DNA of 9,337 bases from assembly GCA_020252385.1 (NCBI GenBank), contig JADCDC010000426.1, forward strand, positions 1 through 9,337, in the 5' to 3' direction. Under the pieces are notes generated by a model. That model saw only the letters and a program-made list of their open reading frames with translations. It made no database searches and was not told the DNA's origin. Below are positions 1 to 6,962 of the stretch, piece by piece. This stretch comes from Aestuariivirga sp. GTDB taxonomy: Bacteria > Pseudomonadota > Alphaproteobacteria > Rhizobiales > Aestuariivirgaceae. A program made the position numbers and the translations under genes. The first letter of the stretch is position 1. Each line of letters opens with the position of its first letter.

Positions 1-1
1 G

Positions 2-1135
2 CAGCGCGCCATGACGGCGATGGCCATGTCCTGCCGCCCCGACCTCATCATCTTCGACGAGCCGACGACGGCACTCGACGTGACGACGCAGGTCGAGGTG
101 CTGGCCGCCATGCGCAACATCGTGGAGGAATTCCACACCGCGGCGATCTACATCACCCACGACCTGGCGGTCGTGGCGCAGATGGCGGACCGCATCATGG
201 TGCTGCGCCACGGCCGCGAGGTGGAGGAGGCGCCCACCCGCGAGATGCTGAAGGAGCCGAAGGAAGACTACACCAAGACGCTGTGGGCGGTGCGCAAGCT
301 CGCCAAGGAGGAATCGATCAGCGACGACGTGGTGCTGAGCATCCGCAACGTCGATGCCAGCTATTCGGGCGTCGTGAAGGTCCTCGACAACGTCACAGTC
401 CGCCTGCCGCGCGGCCGCACCGTGGCGGTGGTGGGCGAGTCCGGCTCCGGCAAGTCGACGCTGGCCCGCGCCATCACCGGGCTCCTGCCGCCGTCGAAGG
501 GCGACATCTCCTTCAACGGCAAGCCGCTGCCGCGCAAGCTCAAGGACCGCGACAAGGACACGCTGCGGCGCATCCAGATGATCTACCAGTCGGCGGATAC
601 GTCGCTCAACCCGCGCCAGACGATCCGCGACATCATCGGCCGCCCGCTGGAATTCTACCACGGCATCAAGGGCGCCGCGCGCGACCGCCGCGTGGCGGAG
701 CTGCTCGACGCCATTGAGCTCAACGAGAGCTTCATCGACCGGCTGCCGACCGAGGTGTCGGGCGGGCAGAAGCAGCGCCTGTCGATCGCCCGCGCCCTTG
801 CCGCCGAACCCGAGATCATCATCTGCGACGAGGTCACCTCCGCACTCGACCAGATCGTGCAGGAGGAAATCCTGACGCTGCTGATGAAGCTGCAGAAGGA
901 CACCAACGTCTCCTATCTCTTCATCACCCATGACATCGCAACAGTGCGCGCGATCTCGGACGAGATCGTGGTCATGCACCAGGGCAAGGTCGTTCAGCAG
1001 GGCCCGAAGACCCAGGTCCTCAACCCGCCCTATCCGCCCTACACCGAACTCCTGCTCTCCTCCGTGCCGCAGATGGACCCGGACTGGCTGACCAACCTGC
1101 TGGCCGAACGTGCCAAGGGGAAAGTGAAGGCCTAA
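2..1135 (+). CDS. Fused double-NBD peptide ABC transporter ATPase (5' end outside window)
   Basis: Cytoplasmic ATPase that would energise uptake through a dipeptide/oligopeptide/nickel-type (Dpp/Opp) importer. The reading frame is open to the left edge with no start, and begins QRAMTAMAM, the residues that directly follow an LSGGQ signature, so most of the first NBD is missing from the window. Numbered from the Met at base 11, NBD1 retains Walker B (LIIFDEPTTALD, 12-23) and the H-loop (ITHD, 48-51). NBD2 is complete: Walker A GESGSGKST (142-150), Q-loop (YQSADTSLNPRQT, 192-204), signature VSGGQKQR (249-256), Walker B IIICDEVTSALD (269-280) and ITHD (305-308). It ends with the PPYPPYTELLLSSVP segment (339-353) typical of the oligopeptide-transporter C-terminal extension. 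Fusion of DppD-like and DppF-like halves in one chain is a known arrangement (as in GsiA/YejF). The substrate cannot be read from the ATPase. Permease and binding-protein genes are presumably upstream. Confidence 0.95.
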   Translation, partial: QRAMTAMAMSCRPDLIIFDEPTTALDVTTQVEVLAAMRNIVEEFHTAAIYITHDLAVVAQMADRIMVLRHGREVEEAPTREMLKEPKEDYTKTLWAVRKLAKEESISDDVVLSIRNVDASYSGVVKVLDNVTVRLPRGRTVAVVGESGSGKSTLARAITGLLPPSKGDISFNGKPLPRKLKDRDKDTLRRIQMIYQSADTSLNPRQTIRDIIGRPLEFYHGIKGAARDRRVAELLDAIELNESFIDRLPTEVSGGQKQRLSIARALAAEPEIIICDEVTSALDQIVQEEILTLLMKLQKDTNVSYLFITHDIATVRAISDEIVVMHQGKVVQQGPKTQVLNPPYPPYTELLLSSVPQMDPDWLTNLLAERAKGKVKA

Positions 1136-1184
1136 GGGGACGCTCCACCCGCTGCGGTAACCGCGCCCGATTGGTTCCAGACTC

Positions 1185-1261
1185 GTCATGCCACGGCTCG
1201 ACCGTGGCATCTTCTTGAGCGGCAGCAACGAAGATTGCCCGCTCGGGGGCGGGCAATGACG
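1185..1261. repeat. Head-to-head pair of palindromic intergenic units (REP/BIME-like)
   Basis: Two short hairpin units face each other in the 225-base gap between the transporter and the hydrolase gene. Unit 1 has a perfect 9-bp stem, ATGCCACGG (1188-1196) with CCGTGGCAT (1202-1210), around a 5-base loop. Unit 2 has a perfect 9-bp stem, ATTGCCCGC (1234-1242) with GCGGGCAAT (1249-1257), around a 6-base loop. Unit 1 opens with CGTCAT and ends ATCTT; the reverse complement of unit 2 (1231-1261) also opens CGTCAT and ends ATCTT, so they look like inverted copies of one family. CGTCAT-bordered palindromes of this type are, from general knowledge, frequent between genes in alphaproteobacterial genomes. 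They may act as a terminator or mRNA 3' stabiliser for the transporter operon, though no strong T-tract follows either stem. No convincing promoter was found in the rest of 1136-1360. Confidence 0.75.
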
Positions 1262-1347
1262 AAAGGGAAAGCGCGCGGGCCCGGACCTTCCCGTCTGCCT
1301 TGACGATCCCCTCCCGCCTCTGCAAGAGGGTGGCCCATCGACTGCTC

Positions 1348-1353
1348 GAAGGA
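1348..1353 (+). promoter_or_regulatory. Shine-Dalgarno site that supports a TTG start
   Basis: GAAGGA lies 7 bases before TTG at 1361. Upstream in the same frame there is no ATG, GTG or TTG before the stop at 1301-1303, so this site decides the start of the hydrolase/reductase fusion. The protein then begins about 28 residues before the HG oxyanion motif, as expected for an alpha/beta hydrolase. Confidence 0.7.
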
Positions 1354-1360
1354 CATCCCC

Positions 1361-3070
1361 TTGCCCGCATCCGCCCTGTCAGATCTGCGCCGCAGCCTCG
1401 GCGGCACCAGCTTCATCGAGAAGGGGGAGGGCGAGCCCATCCTGCTGATCCATGGCGTGGGTCTCAATGCGGAAGCCTGGGCGCCGCAGATCGCCGCCTT
1501 CTCCGCCACGCACCGGGTGATCGCAATGGACATGGTGGGCCATGGTGAGAGCCTTCCGCTGGCCGAAGCTGCAACGCTCGACGACTATGTCGCGCAGGCG
1601 CGACGCCTCCTGGACGATCTCGGCATCACGGCGGCGAATGTGGTGGGCCACTCCATGGGCGGGCTCGTCGCCATGGGGCTCGCCATCGCGCATCCCCAGC
1701 GCGTCAAGCGGCTGGCGGTTCTCAACTCGGTCCATGAACGGAGTCCTGAGGCCAGAGCCGCCGTCGAGGCGCGCGCCGCCGCGATTGCGCCTGGCCTCGG
1801 TTTCGAGTCCACGCTCGACCGCTGGTTCGACAAGGATGAGCAGGCGCTGAGGGACCGCGTGGCGGCCTGGCTGACGACGGTCGACCTGTCCGCCTATCGG
1901 GCCGCCTACCGCGTCTTCGCCACGTCAGACCGCGCCTTCTCCGGCGCGCTCTCCGGCATCCTGTGCCCGGCCCTCTTCGCCGCCGCCGAGGGCGACCCGA
2001 ACTCGACACCCGCCATGGCGGAGGCGATGGCCGCCGCGGCTCCGCGCGGGCGAAGCGCCATCGTCGCGGGGGCGCGCCACATGATGCCGCTCACCCACTG
2101 GCAGGAAACCAACGCGCTGCTCCAGGCCCTTCTTGCCGAGCGGCTCAGCGGCTTCGACAACCGCGAGCTCCGCACCGCCTTCGGCAGCTTCATGACGGGC
2201 GTCACCATCGTGACCACGGCGGGGGTCGATGGCCAGCCCCGCGGCTTCACGGCCAACAGCTTCACCTCCGTCTCGCTCGAGCCGCCGCTCCTCCTCATCT
2301 GTGTCGGCGAGTCGGCGGCCAGCATGGAGGTGTTCCGGCAGGCGAAGGGCTTCGCCGTCAACATCCTGTCGGAGGCGCAGAAGGACACCTCCGTGCTCTT
2401 CGCCTCGAAGCGCGCGGACAAGTTCGACATGGCGCGCTGGCGGCCAGGGCCTTTCGGCAACCCGCTGATCGAGAGTTCGGCCGCCTGGTTCGACTGCGCG
2501 CGCTACCAGGTGATCGACGCGGGCGACCACATCATCCTCATGGGCCATGTCGAGGCCTTCTCCTATTCGGATGCCAATCCACTGGGCTATGCGCGCGGGC
2601 ATTACATCACGCTGGGCCTCGAGCAGGCGGCGGTGAATGCCGCCTCCTCCTCCAGCCGCACCGTGGTGGGGGCGATCCTCGAGAGTGACAGCAAGCTCGT
2701 CCTGCTGCCCGATCCGGCACGCCCCAACGGCCTCTCGCTGCCGGAGGTCGGGCGCTCAGGTCCCAGCGGCAGCGCCTCGCAATTGCATGATTTCCTGGCG
2801 CGCGAGGGGCTCGACGCCACGCTGGGCTTCCTCTTCGCGGTGTTCGAGAACGGGGCCACGCGCGAGCAGTGCATCTACTACCGGGGCGAGGCGCTGCTGC
2901 ATGCGAGGGGGCGCACCGTTCTGGCCGATTTCGAGGACATTCCCTGGGACCGGCTGCCAGACGAGGCCACCCGCTCCATGCTGCGGCGCTATGCGGCCGA
3001 GCGCAAGATCGGGCGCTTCAAGGTCTATTCGGGCGACCACCGGCAGGGCACGGTGAAGGCCGTCGACTGA
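1361..3070 (+). CDS. Alpha/beta hydrolase - flavin reductase fusion with extra C-terminal domain
   Basis: A single uninterrupted 569-residue chain with no signal peptide. Residues ~15-262 are an alpha/beta hydrolase: HG oxyanion motif at 31-32, nucleophile elbow GHSMG (96-100, Ser98), acid in AEGD (Asp212), and His240 in GARHMMP, so the triad looks intact. Residues ~264-422 are an FMN-binding flavin reductase of the HpaC/RutF type: FMTGVTIVTT (277-286), RGFTANSFTSVSLEPPLLL (294-312), FAVNILSEAQ (331-340), GDHIILMGHVEAF (388-400) and the closing GHYITLGL (413-420). Such reductases supply reduced flavin to a partner monooxygenase. Residues ~432-569 are not securely recognised: the strand pattern VVGAILES...KLVLLP...LSLPEV, then a FAVFE strand, recalls a Nudix fold, but no GX5EX7REUXEEXGU box is present. 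In the Rut pyrimidine pathway a separate hydrolase (RutD) and flavin reductase (RutF) work beside the monooxygenase RutA, so a similar oxidise-then-hydrolyse role is inferred. Substrate unknown. Starts with TTG at 1361. Confidence 0.85.
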   Translation: MPASALSDLRRSLGGTSFIEKGEGEPILLIHGVGLNAEAWAPQIAAFSATHRVIAMDMVGHGESLPLAEAATLDDYVAQARRLLDDLGITAANVVGHSMGGLVAMGLAIAHPQRVKRLAVLNSVHERSPEARAAVEARAAAIAPGLGFESTLDRWFDKDEQALRDRVAAWLTTVDLSAYRAAYRVFATSDRAFSGALSGILCPALFAAAEGDPNSTPAMAEAMAAAAPRGRSAIVAGARHMMPLTHWQETNALLQALLAERLSGFDNRELRTAFGSFMTGVTIVTTAGVDGQPRGFTANSFTSVSLEPPLLLICVGESAASMEVFRQAKGFAVNILSEAQKDTSVLFASKRADKFDMARWRPGPFGNPLIESSAAWFDCARYQVIDAGDHIILMGHVEAFSYSDANPLGYARGHYITLGLEQAAVNAASSSSRTVVGAILESDSKLVLLPDPARPNGLSLPEVGRSGPSGSASQLHDFLAREGLDATLGFLFAVFENGATREQCIYYRGEALLHARGRTVLADFEDIPWDRLPDEATRSMLRRYAAERKIGRFKVYSGDHRQGTVKAVD

Positions 3071-3075
3071 GGCTG

Positions 3076-3093
3076 CTGATAGACGCCTATCAG
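3076..3093. promoter_or_regulatory. Candidate LacI-family operator
   Basis: CTGATAGACGCCTATCAG is an 18-base dyad with perfect 7-bp arms (CTGATAG/CTATCAG) around ACGC, centred on a CpG step. Sites of LacI-family proteins are characteristically even palindromes with a central CpG into which the hinge-helix leucine inserts; the regulator encoded just downstream has the matching leucine (Leu56). It ends 3 bases before the putative -35 element, so autoregulation and control of the whole xyl operon is the likely role. This rests on a single occurrence, so it is a prediction. Confidence 0.55.
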
Positions 3094-3096
3094 GAA

Positions 3097-3125
3097 TTGA
3101 CGGGAAATGCCGGGCAGGCTTTGAT
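3097..3125 (+). promoter_or_regulatory. Putative sigma70-type promoter of the xyl operon
   Basis: TTGACG (3097-3102; five of six consensus positions) and TTTGAT (3120-3125; four of six) are 17 bases apart, the optimal spacing. The predicted transcription start, about 7 bases after the -10 element, falls at or next to the ATG at 3132, implying a leaderless or nearly leaderless first cistron. Consistent with this, only a weak GAAAG lies before that ATG. Prediction from consensus only. Confidence 0.45.
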
Positions 3126-3131
3126 GAAAGC

Positions 3132-4157
3132 ATGGTCAGGGCAACCATCGAGGATGTCGCCGAAGCCGCGGGGGTGAGCGTGGCGACGGTCGACCGCGTG
3201 CTGAACGGCCGCGCCGCGGTGCGGCCCAAGACGGCGGCGCGGGTGGAGCAGGCGGTGCGCCGCCTCAACTACCAGCCGGACAGGCTGGCGGCGCGCCTGG
3301 CGCGGGCCCGCGAATACCGCTTCTGCTTCATCCTGCCGGAAGGTGCGAACGCCTTCATGATCGCCCTTGCCGACGCGGTGCGCGAGGAGGCCTTGCGCAT
3401 GGCGGGCGAGAAGGTGGTGATCGACCTCCGCCACACGGACGTGTTCGAGGCCGCCGTGCTGGCAGCGGCGCTGGACGAGGTCGGCGCCGTCTATGACGGC
3501 GTTGCCGTGGTGGCGCTCGATCATCCGCAGGTGCGGGAGGCGATCAACGCGCTGGACGCGCGCGGCGTCTCGGTGGTGACGCTGGTGTCGGACGTGCCGG
3601 GCTCGCGCCGCTCCCACTATGTCGGCATCGACAATTCGGCCGCCGGGCGCACCGCCGCCACGCTGATGGGCCGCTATCTCTGCGGCCGCGCGGGCAAGGT
3701 GGGGCTGATCGCCGGCTCGCTGTCGCTTCGCGACCACATCGAGCGGCAGTTCGGCTTCGAGCAGGTGATGGCGCATGACTATCCCAACCTCACGCTGCTG
3801 CCTGTGCGCGAGGGGCGCGACGACCGCCACAAGGTGCAGCATGTGGCCGAGCAACTCCTCGCCGACCATCCGGACATGATCGGCCTCTACAATGTTGGCG
3901 CGGGCTCCACCGGCATCGCGGCGGCACTCGAGGGGGCGGGCCGCCAGCGCAAGGTGGTGTTCATCACCCATGAGCTGACCGACGACACGCGCCGCGCCCT
4001 GATCGACGGCACGATCGACATCATCATCAGCCAGGACGCCGGCCACGAGGTGAGGAGCGCCATCCGCGTACTCATGTCCAAGGCCGACCGCGCGCCCATC
4101 GTCGAACAGATGGAGCGTATCCGCATCGACATCTATCTTCGTGACAACATCCCGTAA
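3132..4157 (+). CDS. LacI-family transcriptional regulator of the xyl operon
   Basis: DNA-binding regulator of 341 residues, a normal length for the family. The N-terminal helix-turn-helix is at about 4-25 (ATIEDVAEAAGVSVATVDRVLNGR), followed by the hinge region YQPDRLAARLARAR (47-60), which places a leucine at position 56 as in LacI. Residues ~62-335 form a periplasmic-binding-protein-like effector domain (FCFILPE, YDGVAVVALD, HYVGIDNSAAGRTAATLMGRYL, GKVGLIAGS, GLYNVGAGSTG), closest in style to the ribose-binding-protein type, so a sugar effector is expected. The recognition helix reads TVDRVLN, with Asp replacing the usual Ser of TVSRVLN. The start was chosen because the HTH begins at residue 4 and no upstream in-frame start was found in the gap. 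It is the first gene of the five-gene cluster, only 11 bases before xylB, so it probably represses this operon and is relieved by xylose, xylulose or a xyloside. The effector is inferred from context only. Confidence 0.9.
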   Translation: MVRATIEDVAEAAGVSVATVDRVLNGRAAVRPKTAARVEQAVRRLNYQPDRLAARLARAREYRFCFILPEGANAFMIALADAVREEALRMAGEKVVIDLRHTDVFEAAVLAAALDEVGAVYDGVAVVALDHPQVREAINALDARGVSVVTLVSDVPGSRRSHYVGIDNSAAGRTAATLMGRYLCGRAGKVGLIAGSLSLRDHIERQFGFEQVMAHDYPNLTLLPVREGRDDRHKVQHVAEQLLADHPDMIGLYNVGAGSTGIAAALEGAGRQRKVVFITHELTDDTRRALIDGTIDIIISQDAGHEVRSAIRVLMSKADRAPIVEQMERIRIDIYLRDNIP

Positions 4158-4168
4158 GAGGACGCCAC

Positions 4169-5626
4169 ATGTATCTGGGACTGGATTTCGGCACATCATC
4201 GGTGAAGGGCGTCCTGATCGACGCGAAGCAGAAGATCATCGCCACCGCGAGCGCCCCCCTCAAGGTGTCGCGCCCGCATCCGGGCTGGTCGGAGCAGAAC
4301 CCCGAGGACTGGTGGAAGGCCTGCAACATCGTGGTGAAGACGCTGGGCAAGATGAAGCCCAAGGCGGTTGCCGCCGTCGAGGGCATCGGGCTTTCGGGCC
4401 AGCAGCATGGCGCGACACTGCTTGGCAAGGATGACAAGGTGCTGCGCCCGGCGATCCTGTGGAACGATGCGCGCTCCTTCCGGGAGTGCGAGGACATCAT
4501 GAACCGGGAGCCCAAGGCCGTGCCGCATGCCGGCAACATCCCGCTCGCGGGCTATACGGCGCCCAAGCTCGTGTGGGTGAAGAAGCATGAGCCGAAGACC
4601 TTCGCCAAGGTCGCCAAGGTGCTGCTGCCCAAGGACTACATCCGCCTCCGCATGACCGGCGAATATGCCTCCGACATGTCGGATGCGTCGGGCACTTTCT
4701 GGCTCGACATCGCGCGGCGCAAATGGTCGGACATGCTGCTGGCGGCCTCCGACATGTCGCTCGACCAGATGCCGAAGCTCTATGAGGGCACGGACGCGAC
4801 GGGCCGTCTCACCCCCGCCGTCGCCAGGGCCTGGGGCATGCCGAGGCGGCCGGTGGTGGCGGGCGGCGGCGGCGACAATGCGTCCGCGGCCTGCGGCATT
4901 GGCGCCGTGACGGACAATTCTGCGCTGGTCTCGATCGGCACCTCGGGCGTGATGTTCGTGTCCAACGACAAGTTCCGCCCCAATGCCGGCCGCATGGTGC
5001 ATGCCTTCTGCCATGCCGTGCCCAATACCTGGCACCAGATGGGCGTGATCCTCTCCGCAGCAGCGAGCCTCGAATGGCTGGCGGGCATACTGGGATCTCC
5101 GGCGCCCAAGCTCACGGGCGCCTTGGGAAGCAAGCTCACCGGGCCATCGCCCGCGCTGTTCCTGCCCTATCTCTCGGGCGAGCGGACTCCCGTGGGTGAC
5201 TCGCAGGTCAGGGGCCTCATCATGGGGCTCGGCCATGAGAGCGACCACAAGGTGCTGACCCACGCCGCGCTTGATGCCATTGCATTCGCCTTCCGCGACT
5301 CGCTCGAGGCGCTGAAGGATGCAGGAACCGAGGTGAAGCGCGTCACCGCCGTGGGCGGGGGCTCGAAGTCCGAACTCTGGCTCAAGATCATCGCCACCGT
5401 GCTGGGCGTTCCCGTCGACCTTCCCGCGGCGGGCGACGTGGGCGGCGCCTTCGGTGCGGCACGGCTTGGCATGATTGCCGCCACCGGAATGGATTACCGC
5501 AAGGTGCTGACCGCGCCGAAGACCGCGCGCACCATCAAGCCCGAGGCCCGGGCACGCGATGCCTATGAGGAACACTATCGCCGCTACGTGAAGATTTATC
5601 CCGCCATCAAGGAGATTTACCGCTGA
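4169..5626 (+). CDS. xylB: Xylulokinase
   Basis: Phosphorylates D-xylulose with ATP to D-xylulose 5-phosphate, feeding the pentose phosphate pathway; cytoplasmic. The 485-residue length matches the FGGY kinase family. The N-terminal phosphate-binding loop LGLDFGTSSVKG (3-14) includes Asp6. The sugar-binding segment GLSGQQHG is at 74-81; then ILWNDAR (96-102), FGGY signature 1-like GYTAPKLVWVKKHEP (128-142), the catalytic GGGGDNA with Asp236 (232-238), SIGTSG (255-260), the second FGGY signature region (RGLIMGLGHESDHKVLTHAALDA, 348-370), and AVGGGSKSELW (394-404). Against E. coli XylB (SGQMHG) the Met before the His is Gln here. AAGAGGA (4156-4162), overlapping the regulator's stop codon, lies 6 bases before the ATG. 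The stop shares one base with the xylA start (TGATG), which indicates translational coupling. The xylA neighbour makes xylulose, rather than another FGGY substrate, by far the most likely. Confidence 0.95.
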   Translation: MYLGLDFGTSSVKGVLIDAKQKIIATASAPLKVSRPHPGWSEQNPEDWWKACNIVVKTLGKMKPKAVAAVEGIGLSGQQHGATLLGKDDKVLRPAILWNDARSFRECEDIMNREPKAVPHAGNIPLAGYTAPKLVWVKKHEPKTFAKVAKVLLPKDYIRLRMTGEYASDMSDASGTFWLDIARRKWSDMLLAASDMSLDQMPKLYEGTDATGRLTPAVARAWGMPRRPVVAGGGGDNASAACGIGAVTDNSALVSIGTSGVMFVSNDKFRPNAGRMVHAFCHAVPNTWHQMGVILSAAASLEWLAGILGSPAPKLTGALGSKLTGPSPALFLPYLSGERTPVGDSQVRGLIMGLGHESDHKVLTHAALDAIAFAFRDSLEALKDAGTEVKRVTAVGGGSKSELWLKIIATVLGVPVDLPAAGDVGGAFGAARLGMIAATGMDYRKVLTAPKTARTIKPEARARDAYEEHYRRYVKIYPAIKEIYR

Positions 5627-6939
5627 TGTCCCAGTTCTACGCCACCAAGGCCCCAGTCAGGTACGAGGGCCCCAACACCCAGAACGAGCTGGCCTTCCGC
5701 TGGTACAATCCCGACCAGATCGTGATGGGAAAGCCCATGCGCGAGCAGATGCGCTTTGCGGTGGCCTATTGGCACACGCTGTGCTGGCCGGGCGGAGACC
5801 CCTTCGGCGGCGACACCTTCATGCGCCAGTGGCACCACATGCCGGACGAGATGGCCGCCGCCCGCATGAAGGCGGACCTGATGTTCGAGACGCTGGAATT
5901 GCTCGGCATCGACTTCTTCTGCTTCCATGACCTCGACATCGCGCCGGAAGGAAAGTCGCTGAAGGAGTTCAACGCCAACGTCACCGAGATCGCGAAGATC
6001 TTCGAGAGGAAGATGGCGGCCGGCAACAAGAAGCTGCTGTGGGGCACGGCCAATATGTTCTCCAACCGCCGCTTCATGGCGGGTGCCGCGACCAATCCGG
6101 ACCCCGACGTCTTCGCCTATTGCGCGGCACAGGTGAAGCACTGCCTCGACGTGACGAAGGATCTCGATGGCGCCAACTATGTCATGTGGGGCGGCCGCGA
6201 GGGTTATGAAACGCTGCTCAACACCAAGATCGGGCATGAGCTCGAGCAGGCCAAACGCTTCCTTTCCATGGTGGTCGAGTACAAGCACAAGATCGGCTTC
6301 AAGGGCCCGATCCTGCTCGAGCCCAAGCCGCAGGAGCCGACCAAGCACCAGTACGACTATGACGTTGCGACCTGCTATGCCACCATCGCCTCGCTCGGCC
6401 TCCAGAAAGACGTGAAGCTGAACGTCGAGCAGAACCACGCCATCCTCGCGGGCCACACCTTCGAGCATGAGATCGCGCTCGCCGCGGCGCTGGGCGTCTT
6501 CGGCGGCATCGACATCAACCGCGGCGACTATCAGTCGGGCTGGGACACGGACCAGTTCGCCATGAACGTGCCGGAGATGACGCTCGCCTTCCTCGAGATC
6601 CTGAAGGCCGGTGGCTTCACCACCGGTGGCCTCAACTTCGACGCCAAGATCAGGCGCCAGTCGATCGACCCTGACGACATCCTCCACGCCCATGTGGGCT
6701 CCATGGATGCCTGCGCGCGGGGCCTGCTGGCCGCGGCGAAGATCATCGAGGACGGCAAGCTCGGAAAGATCGTCGACGAGCGCTATGCCAAGTGGAACGA
6801 GCCGAAGAACAAGGCGATGCTCGAGGGCAAGGAAACACTCGAATCGATCGCAGCGCGCGTCCACGCCGAGGGGCTGGAACCCCAGCCCAAGTCCGGCCGG
6901 CAGGAGCGTCTCGAAAGCCTCATCAATTCCTATATCTGA
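5626..6939 (+). CDS. xylA: Xylose isomerase
   Basis: Interconverts D-xylose and D-xylulose using two divalent metal ions; a cytoplasmic TIM-barrel enzyme. At 437 residues it is a class II (long N-terminus, E. coli-like) xylose isomerase, and key residues fall at the same numbers as in the E. coli enzyme: His101 and Asp104 in FHDLDIAPEG (100-109), and metal ligands Glu232 (LLEPKPQEP), Glu268 and His271 (VEQNHA), Asp296 (GGIDINRGD), Asp307 and Asp309 (GWDTDQF) and Asp339 (NFDAK). VMWGGREGYETLLNT (186-200) is the usual conserved block. No active-site residue is missing. The ATG overlaps the xylB stop by one base; AAGGAG at 5609-5614 inside xylB is its likely ribosome site (11-base spacing). The gene order is kinase then isomerase, the reverse of E. 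coli xylAB. Confidence 0.98.
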   Translation: MSQFYATKAPVRYEGPNTQNELAFRWYNPDQIVMGKPMREQMRFAVAYWHTLCWPGGDPFGGDTFMRQWHHMPDEMAAARMKADLMFETLELLGIDFFCFHDLDIAPEGKSLKEFNANVTEIAKIFERKMAAGNKKLLWGTANMFSNRRFMAGAATNPDPDVFAYCAAQVKHCLDVTKDLDGANYVMWGGREGYETLLNTKIGHELEQAKRFLSMVVEYKHKIGFKGPILLEPKPQEPTKHQYDYDVATCYATIASLGLQKDVKLNVEQNHAILAGHTFEHEIALAAALGVFGGIDINRGDYQSGWDTDQFAMNVPEMTLAFLEILKAGGFTTGGLNFDAKIRRQSIDPDDILHAHVGSMDACARGLLAAAKIIEDGKLGKIVDERYAKWNEPKNKAMLEGKETLESIAARVHAEGLEPQPKSGRQERLESLINSYI

Positions 6940-6947
6940 GACACCAC

Positions 6948-6955
6948 AGGGAGGA
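6948..6955 (+). promoter_or_regulatory. Ribosome binding site fixing the start of the TIM-barrel isomerase gene
   Basis: AGGGAGGA, a near-perfect Shine-Dalgarno, sits 7 bases before ATG 6963. The frame stays open upstream to an ATG at 6792 inside xylA, but that would overlap xylA by about 150 bases and add an arginine-rich, non-homologous-looking leader. This site therefore decides for 6963. Confidence 0.8.
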
Positions 6956-6962
6956 CCACACC

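Noticed and set aside
1300..1330. Possible promoter TTGACG before the hydrolase/reductase fusion
   Set aside because: No acceptable -10 element lies at 15-19 bases; the region is too GC-rich to call a promoter.
2141..2165. Frameshift or gene boundary between hydrolase and flavin reductase domains
   Set aside because: The linker is in frame without stop and shows no ribosome site or suitable start codon, so a true fusion is the simplest reading.
3090..4199. Antisense open frame opposite the LacI-family gene
   Set aside because: Low-complexity His/Arg/Ala-rich product with no motif; it mirrors a clearly recognised regulator.
4196..5575. Long antisense open frame opposite xylB
   Set aside because: GC-rich third-position codons of xylB keep the opposite strand open. 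Its translation is rich in His, Arg and Gly with no domain motif, and the + strand gene is certain.
5617..6864. Long antisense open frame opposite xylA
   Set aside because: Same shadow effect. XylA has all active-site residues on the + strand, and the antisense product shows no recognisable motif.
6792..6962. Upstream ATG extension of the TIM-barrel isomerase into xylA
   Set aside because: It would add 57 residues of Arg-rich sequence overlapping xylA. A near-perfect Shine-Dalgarno at 6948-6955 supports ATG 6963.
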